Source: an uncultured Oscillospiraceae bacterium (lineage in GTDB: Bacteria; Bacillota; Clostridia; Oscillospirales; Oscillospiraceae). Taken from it: a DNA stretch of 64,000 nucleotides. The first letter of the stretch is position 1. Each line of letters starts with the position of its first letter. A program made the position numbers and the translations under genes. The notes beneath the pieces were generated by a model. It made no database searches. It worked only from the letters and a program-made list of their open reading frames with translations, and had not been told where the DNA came from. Of the stretch, positions 28,001 through 35,756 are shown piece by piece. The stretch is from NCBI GenBank assembly GCA_934567355.1, contig CAKTJC010000007.1, positions 33,631 to 97,630 of the forward strand, given 5' to 3'.

Positions 28001-29584
28001 TTAGATTTTGTAGAGAAGGTAAGCCAGGTATAGCAGCATCCGTCCTTTGATATCGAAATAGTTGCAGCCGGTGAGGGTATGGATCTTCTCCAGCCGGTAG
28101 CGCAGGGTGCTGATGTGGATGAACAGGGCGGCGGCAGCCTTTTCCAGGGAGCCGCTGACGAAGCAGGCCTCCAGGGTATCCCAGAGCTTGCTGCTGTACT
28201 TGCGGTCGTACTCGGCGATGGGGTCGATGATGCGGCGGAAGAAAATGTCCCCTGCCGGGGTATTGATGCTCTGCGCCAGCAGACCCACCTCGAAATAATC
28301 CTCATAGAGATACACGCCCGCCTCCGGATTCAGGGAATGGCCGTACTGCATGGCGCTTTTCACCTGATTGTAGGATTCCGGCAGCCCCCGCAGGTCGGAA
28401 AAGGGCAGGCTGCACCCCAGATTCACCGGGATGCGCAGGCTGGCGGAGATGGTCTGGGCGCAGTACTGCATCACCTTCCGGCAGGCCGCCGGGGTGCGGG
28501 GCGTCTTGCAGCCCAGCAGCGCCATATACCGGTCGCCGTGGGTAAAGACGATGCAGGAATCGAACCGCTGGTCAAACACGCTCTGCAGCACGCCCACCAC
28601 ATGGGAAATGCCCCGGGTGGCGCCCTCCTGGGTGCACAGGCGCAGCCCGGTGAGGAAATAGCTCTTCTGAACCTTGAATTTCAGCGCCTCCAGCCGCTCC
28701 AGGATGGCGCTCTCCTCCTGATAGGGGGTAAAGAGCAGCTCATCGAGAATGGAGGTGGTCAGCTCCCGCTTGGCCTGACGCTTCAGGTCGTGCTCCAGGA
28801 ACTTGACGCTGATGGCATTGACGATCACCTCTGCCAGGGGGAGCACCAGCTCCATCCGCCCGGAGGCCAGGGCGAGGCACAGGATGCCCAGAGTGCCCTG
28901 CTGCGCCTGGCAGGGGAAGACCAGCACATTTTCATATTGCAGGTAGGGCTTCCCCGATTCCGGGAGCCAATCGGCATAAAACCGCCGGATGGCCTCCCGC
29001 ACCGCGTCCACATCCAGCGGCCCTTCCAGGGAGCTGGCCTCGGCGATGCGGTTGCCGTCCATATCCATGCAGCAGCCGTAGCACTCGATCTTCCGGCACA
29101 TCAGGGCAATGATGCTGTTCATCGACCGGTTGTGCAGAATGGCGTCGAACAGCTCGTGGTTCAAAAGGTTGATCTGGTCGATGATCTGCCGCTGCCGGTC
29201 GGAGATCAGCGCCAGGGACTCGGAGAGGATCTCCCGGAATTTTGCGGCGCTGTCGAAGATGATCAGCGGCACGCCGTAGCGGCGGGTGATGGCGACGGTG
29301 CTCTCGTCCAGCTCGTCCACAAACCGCCCCAGCTTGATGCCGATGCCGCTGACATTGGCACGGGCAAGCTCCTCGATGACCCGGTTGATCTCCTCCAGGC
29401 TGCGGTAGTGCGCCGACAGGGTGGTGAGGATGAACACCTGGCCGCTGAGGGTATCCACATGGAAATCGGGAGCCTCCATCACGGTGAAGTAGTTCACGTC
29501 CTTGTCCAGCGCGGCGTCATTGCGCACCCGCGCATGCTCCCGGTACACCGGCAGCTCCAGCAATTCCGCAACGGTTGCACTCAT
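28001..29584 (-). CDS. PucR-family transcriptional regulator
   Basis: A 527-residue regulator. The N-terminal PucR domain (SATVAELLELPVYREHARV) senses a ligand, a GGDEF-like central region follows, and the C-terminal helix-turn-helix is seen at LEKAAAALFIHISTLRYRLEKI. Relatives control purine, amino acid and aromatic-acid catabolism. It lies amid the CoA-dependent cluster in the same orientation and ends in its own terminator, so it probably controls the cluster. The ATG at 29584 follows AAAGGAG; an upstream in-frame start at 29635 lacks a site. Confidence 0.9.
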   Translation of the reverse strand: MSATVAELLELPVYREHARVRNDAALDKDVNYFTVMEAPDFHVDTLSGQVFILTTLSAHYRSLEEINRVIEELARANVSGIGIKLGRFVDELDESTVAITRRYGVPLIIFDSAAKFREILSESLALISDRQRQIIDQINLLNHELFDAILHNRSMNSIIALMCRKIECYGCCMDMDGNRIAEASSLEGPLDVDAVREAIRRFYADWLPESGKPYLQYENVLVFPCQAQQGTLGILCLALASGRMELVLPLAEVIVNAISVKFLEHDLKRQAKRELTTSILDELLFTPYQEESAILERLEALKFKVQKSYFLTGLRLCTQEGATRGISHVVGVLQSVFDQRFDSCIVFTHGDRYMALLGCKTPRTPAACRKVMQYCAQTISASLRIPVNLGCSLPFSDLRGLPESYNQVKSAMQYGHSLNPEAGVYLYEDYFEVGLLAQSINTPAGDIFFRRIIDPIAEYDRKYSSKLWDTLEACFVSGSLEKAAAALFIHISTLRYRLEKIHTLTGCNYFDIKGRMLLYLAYLLYKI

Positions 29585-29671
29585 GTTTCGGCTCCTTTCT
29601 TTTATTTCAGGCGCGAAGATGGGCTCATTATACACGATTTTTCCCCGCCGGGAAAGAGGAAAAAGTTGCTA

Positions 29672-29833
29672 AGGAAGCTCTGATTAAATCGGCAAGAGCT
29701 GGCAGTGAGGAATTTTGTTCCCAGGCAAGGGATGGAAAATGGCGGAATACTTTGTGTATTCCCCATTTTTCATCCTGCGGCATGGGGGCAAAAGACCCGC
29801 TGTCCAGCCGCAGACGATTTATTCAGAGGTTCC
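29672..29833. mobile_element. 162-bp MITE, copy 1
   Basis: Near-identical over its length to 51518-51679. Ends GGAAGCTCTGA and TCAGAGGTTCC are imperfect terminal inverted repeats. It is flanked by CTA on both sides (29669-29671 and 29834-29836). The right-hand CTA is the stop codon of the CoA transferase on the minus strand. It encodes no protein. Confidence 0.85.
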
Positions 29834-31036
29834 CTATATAGAACCGTTTTCCCGCATTCGGTCGATCTCGTCCCCGGTGTAGCCCAGGTCGGTGAGGATC
29901 TGCCGGTTGTGCTCGCCCAGCATGGGGGCGCAGCCGCGGATGTGGGGATTGGTGCGGGTCATCTTGATGCCCTGGTTGGTGATGCGCACGGTGCCGATCT
30001 GGGGGTGCTCCACGTCGGCATACATCCGGCGGGCATCCCGGAAATGGGGATTTTCCGCCACCTGCGCCACATTCAGGATGGGCGCGGCGGGCAGACCCAC
30101 GGCCAGCAGCTTTTCCAGCAGCTCATCGTTGGTCATTTTGGAGGTCTCCTCCGCGATCAGCCGATCCAGCTCGAGCCTGTTTTTCACCCGGGCGTCCACG
30201 GTGACGAAGGCGGGATCGTCGATCCACTCCTCCCTGCCCAGCACCCTGGCCAGCTTCGGCCATTCCCGGGTGTGACCGGCGGAGATGGCCACCATGCCGT
30301 CCTTGGTGGGGTAGGTATTGCCGGGGGCGGTGGCCTCGAAGGTATTGCCCCGGGGGACCGGGATCTTGCCGGTGGTGAAATAGATCTGATTCATGCTGCC
30401 CAGGGCGACGATGCAGGAATCCGTCAGCGCCACATCGATGTACTGCCCCAGGCCGGTCTCCTCCCGGTGGCGCAGGGCTGCCAGGATGCCGATGAGGGCG
30501 TTCTGCCCCGCCAGCACATCCGCGATGGATGCGCCGCAGCGGACGAATTCACCCCCGGTGGAGCCGGTGACGCTCATCATGCCGCTGATGGCCTGGGCGA
30601 TGGGATCGAAGCACGCCCGGTCGGCGTACTCCCCCAGCTGGCCGAAGCCGGAAATGGAGGCATAGATCAGCCGGGGATTCAGCCGGGATACCTCTTCATA
30701 GGAAAAGCCCAGCCGGGTCATGACGCCGGGGCGGAAATTTTCCACCAGCACATCCGCCTGAGCGATCAGGCGGCGCAGGACCTCCTTCCCCTCCTCCGTT
30801 TTCAGATTCAGGGTGATGCCCCGCTTGCTGCGGTTGAAATTGATGAAATAGGTGCTGACGCCATCCTTCTTGGGAAGCGCGTTGCGGGCAATGTCGCCGG
30901 TGGGGCTTTCCACCTTGACCACATCCGCCCCCATATCCGCCATGAGACTCGTGCAGAAGGGCGCCGCCACCATCTGCCCCATGTCGATCACCTTCAGCCC
31001 CTTCAGCGCGGAGCCGTCGTTCAGCTTGTCATACAT
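29834..31036 (-). CDS. Family III CoA transferase (CaiB/BaiF type), copy 2
   Basis: A 400-residue CoA transferase with ALKGLKVIDMGQMVAAPF, ADVLVENFRPGVM, ISGFGQLGEY and putative catalytic Asp144 in CFDPIAQ. It is homologous to the gene at 22273 and may use a different acid pair, or the two may form a heterodimer like BbsEF. The ATG at 31036 was chosen for its GAAGGGAG site; the in-frame start at 31075 lacks one. Its stop codon coincides with the MITE target duplication. Confidence 0.9.
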   Translation of the reverse strand: MYDKLNDGSALKGLKVIDMGQMVAAPFCTSLMADMGADVVKVESPTGDIARNALPKKDGVSTYFINFNRSKRGITLNLKTEEGKEVLRRLIAQADVLVENFRPGVMTRLGFSYEEVSRLNPRLIYASISGFGQLGEYADRACFDPIAQAISGMMSVTGSTGGEFVRCGASIADVLAGQNALIGILAALRHREETGLGQYIDVALTDSCIVALGSMNQIYFTTGKIPVPRGNTFEATAPGNTYPTKDGMVAISAGHTREWPKLARVLGREEWIDDPAFVTVDARVKNRLELDRLIAEETSKMTNDELLEKLLAVGLPAAPILNVAQVAENPHFRDARRMYADVEHPQIGTVRITNQGIKMTRTNPHIRGCAPMLGEHNRQILTDLGYTGDEIDRMRENGSI

Positions 31037-31166
31037 AGGCTTTCTCCCTTCCCCCGGCAAGAGCCGGAGCTTCATGCTGTTTTAAGCATATCACAGTTGC
31101 TTTTCTAAAAACATCCTGATTATCGGGCAAGATTTCCGCCGATTTTCCTATGAAAATAGGAATCCC

Positions 31167-32378
31167 CTATCTCTTCTGCCGCTGTGCGACCAGCTTCCGG
31201 CAGCACCAGGCAAGGGCACCCGCCGCCAGGGCGGCGGGCAGGGCAACGCGGAAGAAGGGCAGGTAGCTGCCGCTGACGTCCCGCACCAGCGCAATGGCGG
31301 CGGTGGCGCCCAGGTTTGCCGGGAGGGCGGTGGCGGCGCTGACGCCGTTATTGCGCCGGTAGTGCTTCCGGCCGAAGACCGCCGCGATGTAATTCGCCCC
31401 CAGGGTGGCCGCTCCGCCATAGCACAGGGCAATGGTCAGAAATCCCACCGCCAGCGTAAGGGTACTGCCGCCGGGATAGCCCAGGACGACCAGCGCGCAG
31501 CCGCAGACCGACAGAGCGGAGATCACCAGCATGGTGGCCGTGCGGCCGATGCGGTCGCAGGACAGCCCCCATACCAGCCGCGCCGCGCCGTTGAAGGTGA
31601 CATACGCCGACACCATCAGCAGCTGCAGCTGCTCCGATCTGCCGAAGTCGGAAAAGATCTGCGCCAATTGGCCGGAGCAGGCCTGCCCCAGGCCGATGAG
31701 GATCAGCTTCCACACCGCAAATGCCCAGAAGGCGAGGCTTGCCAGCATCCCCGCGGTGGTGCACTCCGCCCCCTGCTCCGCCGTGTATTTTTTCGGCGCC
31801 GGGAGCCCCCGGGGCGCGGGGCGGATCCGGCAGCGCGCCGCCAGCCCCGCCGCCAGCAGGACCAGACCGATCACCCGGAAGCAGACCCGCCAGCCCAGCG
31901 CCCGGCTGAGCAGCGCCATCAGCGGCGTGGTGGTCACGCCGCTCAGCCCCATCCCCAGCAGAAGCAGACCGCTGGCAAGCCCCCCGCGGTCGGGGAACCA
32001 CTGCATCACGGTGGTCAGCCACACATTGTACACCAGGCCGATGCCGAAGCCGACGCACAGACCATAGGTGCCGTAGATCAGCAGCGCCCAGCCGGGCGGC
32101 ACCAGAGAGGTCAGCACATACCCCCCGGCGGAAACACAGATGCCCAGCAGGGCGCAGCTCCGGGAGGAAAGCCGCCGGCTCAGAAGCCCGTCGGACAGGA
32201 TCCCCAGGGTGAACATGGCCATGCACAGCGAATACGCCAGGGTGATGCCCGCATGGTCAAATCCCAGCTCCACCCGGATCTGCCCCGCAAATTTTGACCA
32301 GGAATACATCAGCCCCAGGCACATGAAATGCCCGACACCGGCCAGAAGCGTGCATCGGCGCTGCTTTTCAAGCTCCAT
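31167..32378 (-). CDS. OFA-type major facilitator transporter
   Basis: A 403-residue 12-segment MFS carrier. The N-terminal GVGHFMCLGLMYSWSKF and the loop WFPDRGGLASGLLLLGMGLSG are typical of the oxalate:formate antiporter (OFA) group, which handles small mono- and dicarboxylates. It is upstream of a family III CoA transferase, an arrangement reminiscent of OxlT-Frc pairs, but no oxalyl-CoA decarboxylase is present, so oxalate is not implied. It may export a carboxylate product. Confidence 0.85.
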   Translation of the reverse strand: MELEKQRRCTLLAGVGHFMCLGLMYSWSKFAGQIRVELGFDHAGITLAYSLCMAMFTLGILSDGLLSRRLSSRSCALLGICVSAGGYVLTSLVPPGWALLIYGTYGLCVGFGIGLVYNVWLTTVMQWFPDRGGLASGLLLLGMGLSGVTTTPLMALLSRALGWRVCFRVIGLVLLAAGLAARCRIRPAPRGLPAPKKYTAEQGAECTTAGMLASLAFWAFAVWKLILIGLGQACSGQLAQIFSDFGRSEQLQLLMVSAYVTFNGAARLVWGLSCDRIGRTATMLVISALSVCGCALVVLGYPGGSTLTLAVGFLTIALCYGGAATLGANYIAAVFGRKHYRRNNGVSAATALPANLGATAAIALVRDVSGSYLPFFRVALPAALAAGALAWCCRKLVAQRQKR

Positions 32379-32518
32379 TTTCTACTCCCCTTTTTAGCTT
32401 TTTTTTAGAATACCACCGATATTCCCCGGATGCATTCCTGTGAAAATAGCAAAAAAGGGGCAAAATCTTGCGTGATCCGGAGGAAAACGGCGGGCAGCAA
32501 AAAAATGCCGGAACAGCC

Positions 32519-32547
32519 TTGACATTGGGAAAAAACTATGCTAGAAT
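32519..32547 (+). promoter_or_regulatory. Strong promoter of the tRNA operon
   Basis: TTGACA (32519-32524), exactly 17 bases, TAGAAT (32542-32547) with an extended -10 TG at 32539-32540. It precedes the tRNA-Gly gene by about 30 bases. Confidence 0.85.
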
Positions 32548-32577
32548 TAACCAGCTGAATCCGGGAAGCAGAGCTGT

Positions 32578-32651
32578 GCGGGTGTAGTTCAATGGTAGAA
32601 CACCAGCCTTCCAAGCTGGATACGCGGGTCCGATTCCCGTCACCCGCTCCA
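32578..32651 (+). tRNA. tRNA-Gly (anticodon TCC)
   Basis: The acceptor GCGGGTG pairs with CACCCGC, the anticodon loop is CTTCCAA, a T-loop GTTCGATT-like segment is present, and CCA is encoded. First of three tandem tRNA genes. Confidence 0.96.
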
Positions 32652-32659
32652 CATTTTAT

Positions 32660-32736
32660 GCGCCAGTAGCTCAGCTGGATAGAGCAACTGCCTTCTAAGC
32701 AGTAGGTCGGGGGTTCGAGTCCCTTCTGGCGTACCA
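32660..32736 (+). tRNA. tRNA-Arg (anticodon TCT)
   Basis: The acceptor GCGCCAG pairs with CTGGCGT with one G-U, loop CTTCTAA, T-arm GGTTCGAGTCC, encoded CCA. Confidence 0.96.
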
Positions 32737-32753
32737 TTCAGCAAATTGAATAT

Positions 32754-32831
32754 GGTGGATATGGCCTAGTTGGCTAAGGCGTCAGATTGTGGCTCTGAAG
32801 ATCGTGGGTTCGAGTCCCATTATCCACCCCA
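32754..32831 (+). tRNA. tRNA-His (anticodon GTG)
   Basis: GTGGATA pairs with TATCCAC, the anticodon loop is TTGTGGC, the extra 5' G (32754) opposite C typical of tRNA-His is present, and CCA is encoded. Last tRNA before the AT-rich island, and a plausible integration landmark. Confidence 0.96.
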
Positions 32832-32836
32832 TAAGA

Positions 32837-32870
32837 AACTGCCTGAATGTCAAAATTCAGGCAGTTTTCT
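32837..32870 (+). terminator. Terminator of the tRNA operon
   Basis: A 12-bp perfect stem (32837-32848 and 32855-32866) followed by TTCTTG, six bases after tRNA-His. Confidence 0.85.
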
Positions 32871-32955
32871 TGCATTATCGCGTATTTCTGAGCCTTTTTG
32901 TTTGGGAGATCATTGAAAAATTTATGAAACCAGGTTAGCATTTAATCCAAAATAA

Positions 32956-32984
32956 TTGACTAATTTGTGAGATTGATGTATCAT
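32956..32984 (+). promoter_or_regulatory. Promoter of the Abi/HEPN gene
   Basis: TTGACT (32956-32961), 17 bases, TATCAT (32979-32984), about 24 bases before the start codon. The gene therefore has its own promoter, separate from the tRNAs. Confidence 0.7.
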
Positions 32985-33007
32985 AAATAGTGTGAGGAGG
33001 GATAACG

Positions 33008-34027
33008 ATGGCAAAAAAGAGCCCAAAAACTATGGATGGACTAATGCGGCACCTGAGAGATCATAAAGGAATCGATATTCATGGTTCATCACAGAAACGA
33101 AAACTAATGAATATGGGGTATTATCACGGGTATAAAGGCTATCGTTATATTTCAAAATCATCAAATGCAATCCCTTATAAAGATTTTGCTGAACTGGATG
33201 CTGTATATAACTTTGATGCCCAGCTAAAAGCCATTTTTTACCCGGAAGTAATGCGAATTGAAACTGCTTTGAAAAATTATGTGCTGGAGGCTGTAGTGGA
33301 AGAAGTGAAGTCTGACAGCCTTATTGATGTATACAATACGCTTTTAGATAATTACAAAATGTATTCTGTTTCCGGGAAAACCTTTTCAGCACAGGGGCAG
33401 CGCAAGAAGGCAGAAGACAAATTCAAGACGGAATTAAAACGAAGGCTTGAACTGCGGAACAGACTGTATAAAGTACAAAGCGATGCATTCAGTAGCAACA
33501 ATAAGATAGCAGAACATTATCTAAGCAGTGATAAAAATTTGCCAATTTGGGCGATTTTTGAATTGCTTAGTTTTGGAGAACTTGGAAATTTTGTTTCCTG
33601 CCTTAATCAGTCGTGCAGGAAGGTCATATCAAAAAAGCTTGGGATTAGGCAATCCGATGATACCGCTGCATTCATGCCCGAACGCTTGATTTATGCTACA
33701 AAAGATCTCAGAAACGCAATTGCACATAACAATGTGATTTTTGATACAAGATTCAAGAAAAGCAATATTGACAAACAAGTTAGTAACGCGATCACGAATG
33801 CTACAGGTGTTACAAACATTACATTTGACACCATCACAGATTATTTGGTTTTGATTGTCTATCAGCTCTCGCTGATTCATGTTTCGAAGAATGAGTTAAG
33901 AAAACTGATCTCTGCGTTTGCGGAATGCACAGAGCGCCTTAGGAAAGAGATTCCAATTAGTATATACAACCAGATCATCTTAACTGACTCCAATGTAAAA
34001 ATAAGTGCATTAAAAAAGTTCATTTAA
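33008..34027 (+). CDS. AbiF/AbiD-like HEPN protein (Abi_2 family)
   Basis: A 339-residue protein of the phage abortive-infection Abi_2 family. The N-terminal QKRKLMNMGYYHGYKGYRY and FAELDAVYNFDAQL with EVMRIETALKNYV are family hallmarks. It has an Rx4H HEPN motif, R235-NAIA-H240, the nuclease centre of many RNA-cleaving toxins. It lies in DNA clearly richer in A+T than its neighbours, after a tRNA cluster, implying horizontal transfer. Own promoter and GAGGAGGG site. A structured small RNA gene follows 71 bases after the stop, so an RNA-controlled toxin or defence pair is likely. Confidence 0.88.
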   Translation: MAKKSPKTMDGLMRHLRDHKGIDIHGSSQKRKLMNMGYYHGYKGYRYISKSSNAIPYKDFAELDAVYNFDAQLKAIFYPEVMRIETALKNYVLEAVVEEVKSDSLIDVYNTLLDNYKMYSVSGKTFSAQGQRKKAEDKFKTELKRRLELRNRLYKVQSDAFSSNNKIAEHYLSSDKNLPIWAIFELLSFGELGNFVSCLNQSCRKVISKKLGIRQSDDTAAFMPERLIYATKDLRNAIAHNNVIFDTRFKKSNIDKQVSNAITNATGVTNITFDTITDYLVLIVYQLSLIHVSKNELRKLISAFAECTERLRKEIPISIYNQIILTDSNVKISALKKFI

Positions 34028-34065
34028 TATATCCAAGAAATTTATTACGTACATGTAAAAAATTC

Positions 34066-34094
34066 TTGCTTTTTTTCAAGCGCTGTGTTATATT
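34066..34094 (+). promoter_or_regulatory. Promoter of the small RNA downstream of the Abi gene
   Basis: TTGCTT (34066-34071), exactly 17 bases, TATATT (34089-34094). It would start transcription near 34099-34101, before the two hairpins. Confidence 0.72.
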
Positions 34095-34098
34095 ATAG

Positions 34099-34170
34099 GC
34101 ACGAATTGCGGTATGTCTCTGCGGAGCATATCTAAGGGGATTGGATGCGTCCGATCCCCTTTATTCATTT
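34099..34170 (+). ncRNA. Candidate small RNA with two UNCG-loop hairpins, partner of the Abi protein
   Basis: About 72 nt. Hairpin 1 (34110-34132): G110-G115 pairs with C127-C132 (one G-U), a bulged U, then CTC/GAG closing the loop TGCG. Hairpin 2 (34134-34161): a 12-bp stem AAGGGGATTGGA/TCCGATCCCCTT with one U-G, again loop TGCG, followed by TTATTCATTTT, which serves as terminator. Both loops are UNCG tetraloops, so the fold should be very stable. It has its own promoter and no reading frame of substance. Adjacent structured RNAs are known for some Abi_2/AbiF proteins; assignment here is inferred from position and structure. Confidence 0.72.
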
Positions 34171-34437
34171 TGCCCACATTTAATTATGATTTTTTCTGTA
34201 GGAGATACTTTTTTTGTGGGTAATGTTGAGTTTATTCTATTGCCTCAAATGCCGACTGGATATATGGTGATGTGGAGGCAACGCAATCCGGGTTGCTTGC
34301 GGCATGCCATTGGTCAGTGTTGGCAATATGCAGGATGTGTTGCCGGCAGGTGCAATGAAATGTGACGGAAATAGAGTGCCTGCATCACAGTACAGGAATC
34401 TATTGGGCGGGTACGGTATACCGGAGGTGTGGTGATA

Positions 34438-34953
34438 TTGACTATTTCAAAAAAAGCTTTCTTTCTTTTCTGTTTAGTTTTGTGTGCAGTCGCCTTCTGC
34501 GCCGGTTTCTGCGTTCACAAGCTGCTGCCGGAAGAAACGCACACAGCAGACGCCGATGCTGAGGATGTTTCTTCCATGGACGCAGAACATGACCGGAGAA
34601 TTGCAGAGGCTGAGAGCAATGCAGGAATCTGCGAAATAAATGAGGAATTCGCACAGCGTTATGCGGTCATGATCAGTGACGATTATGAGCGGATCCTCTC
34701 CATTGCCGATGATGCGCTGAAACCGGCGATTACCGAAGAACGGTCTGCCTGGGAAAAGTATGCCCGAAGTTACATGGATTCCCAGTTGGCATATTACGAG
34801 CAGTTTTACATGGGCGGTTCCATCGTCCCGGTCGTATGCTCCAAAGCGGAGTATGACCTATACCGGCAAAAAGCCCTGTCATTGTGCGAAATGTATGACG
34901 ATCTGGCAAGGATGATCCCCTTTCTGGACGCAGCGGATTGTGGATTGGAATAG
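34438..34953 (+). CDS. Small membrane-anchored protein, LprI/DUF1311-like
   Basis: About 171 residues: an N-terminal membrane segment (FFLFCLVLCAVAFCAGF), an acidic stretch, then an extracytoplasmic region. The pattern ERSAWEKYARSY...YYEQFYMGGSIVP...EYDLYRQKALSL resembles the lysozyme-inhibitor LprI family, but typical Cys residues are scarce, so this is tentative. Start uncertain: TTG at 34438 is ten bases after GGAGG; GTG at 34432 or 34429 are closer. It is in the AT-richer island and may be accessory. The stretch 34171-34437 before it shows no convincing gene. Confidence 0.6.
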   Translation: MTISKKAFFLFCLVLCAVAFCAGFCVHKLLPEETHTADADAEDVSSMDAEHDRRIAEAESNAGICEINEEFAQRYAVMISDDYERILSIADDALKPAITEERSAWEKYARSYMDSQLAYYEQFYMGGSIVPVVCSKAEYDLYRQKALSLCEMYDDLARMIPFLDAADCGLE

Positions 34954-35135
34954 AGGTCGGACTGCATCGTTGAATGTTTTGGTGACGCAAAAGTTTTTCG
35001 GCAATTCCAAATGGAATGGGTAAATTAACGCGTTCAGGTAGTTTGAGATCGAAGGGCGGGGGCGGTTTCAATTCTCAACCCGGACTCATACGCTCGTTTT
35101 TCTGCCAGTGATTATATCAGCTGCGGCCAAGCGAA

Positions 35136-35175
35136 AAGACCGATCCATCCGGTAATCGCCGGATGGATCGGTCTT
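35136..35175. terminator. Strong bidirectional terminator-like hairpin
   Basis: A 17-bp perfect stem (35136-35152 and 35159-35175) with a 6-base loop. The minus-strand side is followed by TTTTCGC. It lies between the membrane-protein gene and the transposase remnant. Positions 34954-35135 show no gene. Confidence 0.7.
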
Positions 35176-35239
35176 CGTGCTCTCTTTGCGCATCAGGTAA
35201 GTTCTGATAAAATTTGCGCAGCTCCGTTATGGCTCCGCC

Positions 35240-35560
35240 GATGTAATAACGGTCGTCCTCCCACGGAAATTGAAAAAAAGCCGCAGATGTATCTGCTTCG
35301 GATCTGGTTCAGCCTGTCTGAAACGGCAGCAGAGGATGCCATCTTATGACAGCTTCGCCATGCGGAAATTCACAGATATTGACTTCATGGCCGAAGCGGT
35401 TCCGAATAAAACAGCACTGTACAAATTCCGGCATTTTCTGGAAAAAAGCAGACTGAATAAACTGTTTTTTGACGCAATCCGCCGGGTCGCGGTACAAACC
35501 GGACATATGATGAAGGGCAGGACCATTGCTGATACAACGATCGTCAATGCCTCCCGTCTT
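35240..35560 (+). pseudogene. IS5-family transposase remnant (frameshifted, truncated)
   Basis: Translations in two frames match the N-terminal half of IS5-type transposases: RPPTEIEKKPQMYLLRIWF then, after a single-base shift near 35346, YDSFAMRKFTDIDFM, KTALYKFRHFLEKSRLN and GRTIADTTIVNASR with the first catalytic Asp. The C-terminal two thirds are missing; a family B repeat begins at the break (35562). No inverted repeats of an intact element were found, so it is dead. Confidence 0.8.
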
Positions 35561-35561
35561 G

Positions 35562-35756
35562 CGGTGGGCCGAGCGGAGCGATGCCAGGGGGTGTGGTGTG
35601 TGTTGGGCACTGCCAAATTAAAGTTTTCACCAGCCCTGCTTTCTCCGGGGAAAGCAGGGCTGGTGACTTTGTGTTGCCATTTAACGGGGGACACCCCTTC
35701 AGTCAGCCCTTTGGGCTGCCAGCTCCCCCAGAGGGGGAGCCGAGTATCACTGCTCT
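35562..35756. repeat. Family B intergenic repeat, copy 3
   Basis: Starts with GTGGGCCGAGCGGAGCGATG, holds a hairpin CACCAGCCCTGCTTTC...GAAAGCAGGGCTGGTG, and ends with CACCCCTTCAGTC...GGGGGAGCC. It truncates the transposase remnant and abuts the stop of the Cys-rich protein gene. Confidence 0.8.

Noticed and set aside
31167..32378. An oxalate degradation locus (OxlT plus formyl-CoA transferase)
   Set aside because: No oxalyl-CoA decarboxylase is present and neither CoA transferase can be assigned to formyl/oxalyl-CoA from sequence alone.
34141..34365. A 74-residue frame after the small RNA
   Set aside because: It starts inside the RNA's terminator hairpin, has no ribosome binding site and shows no family features.
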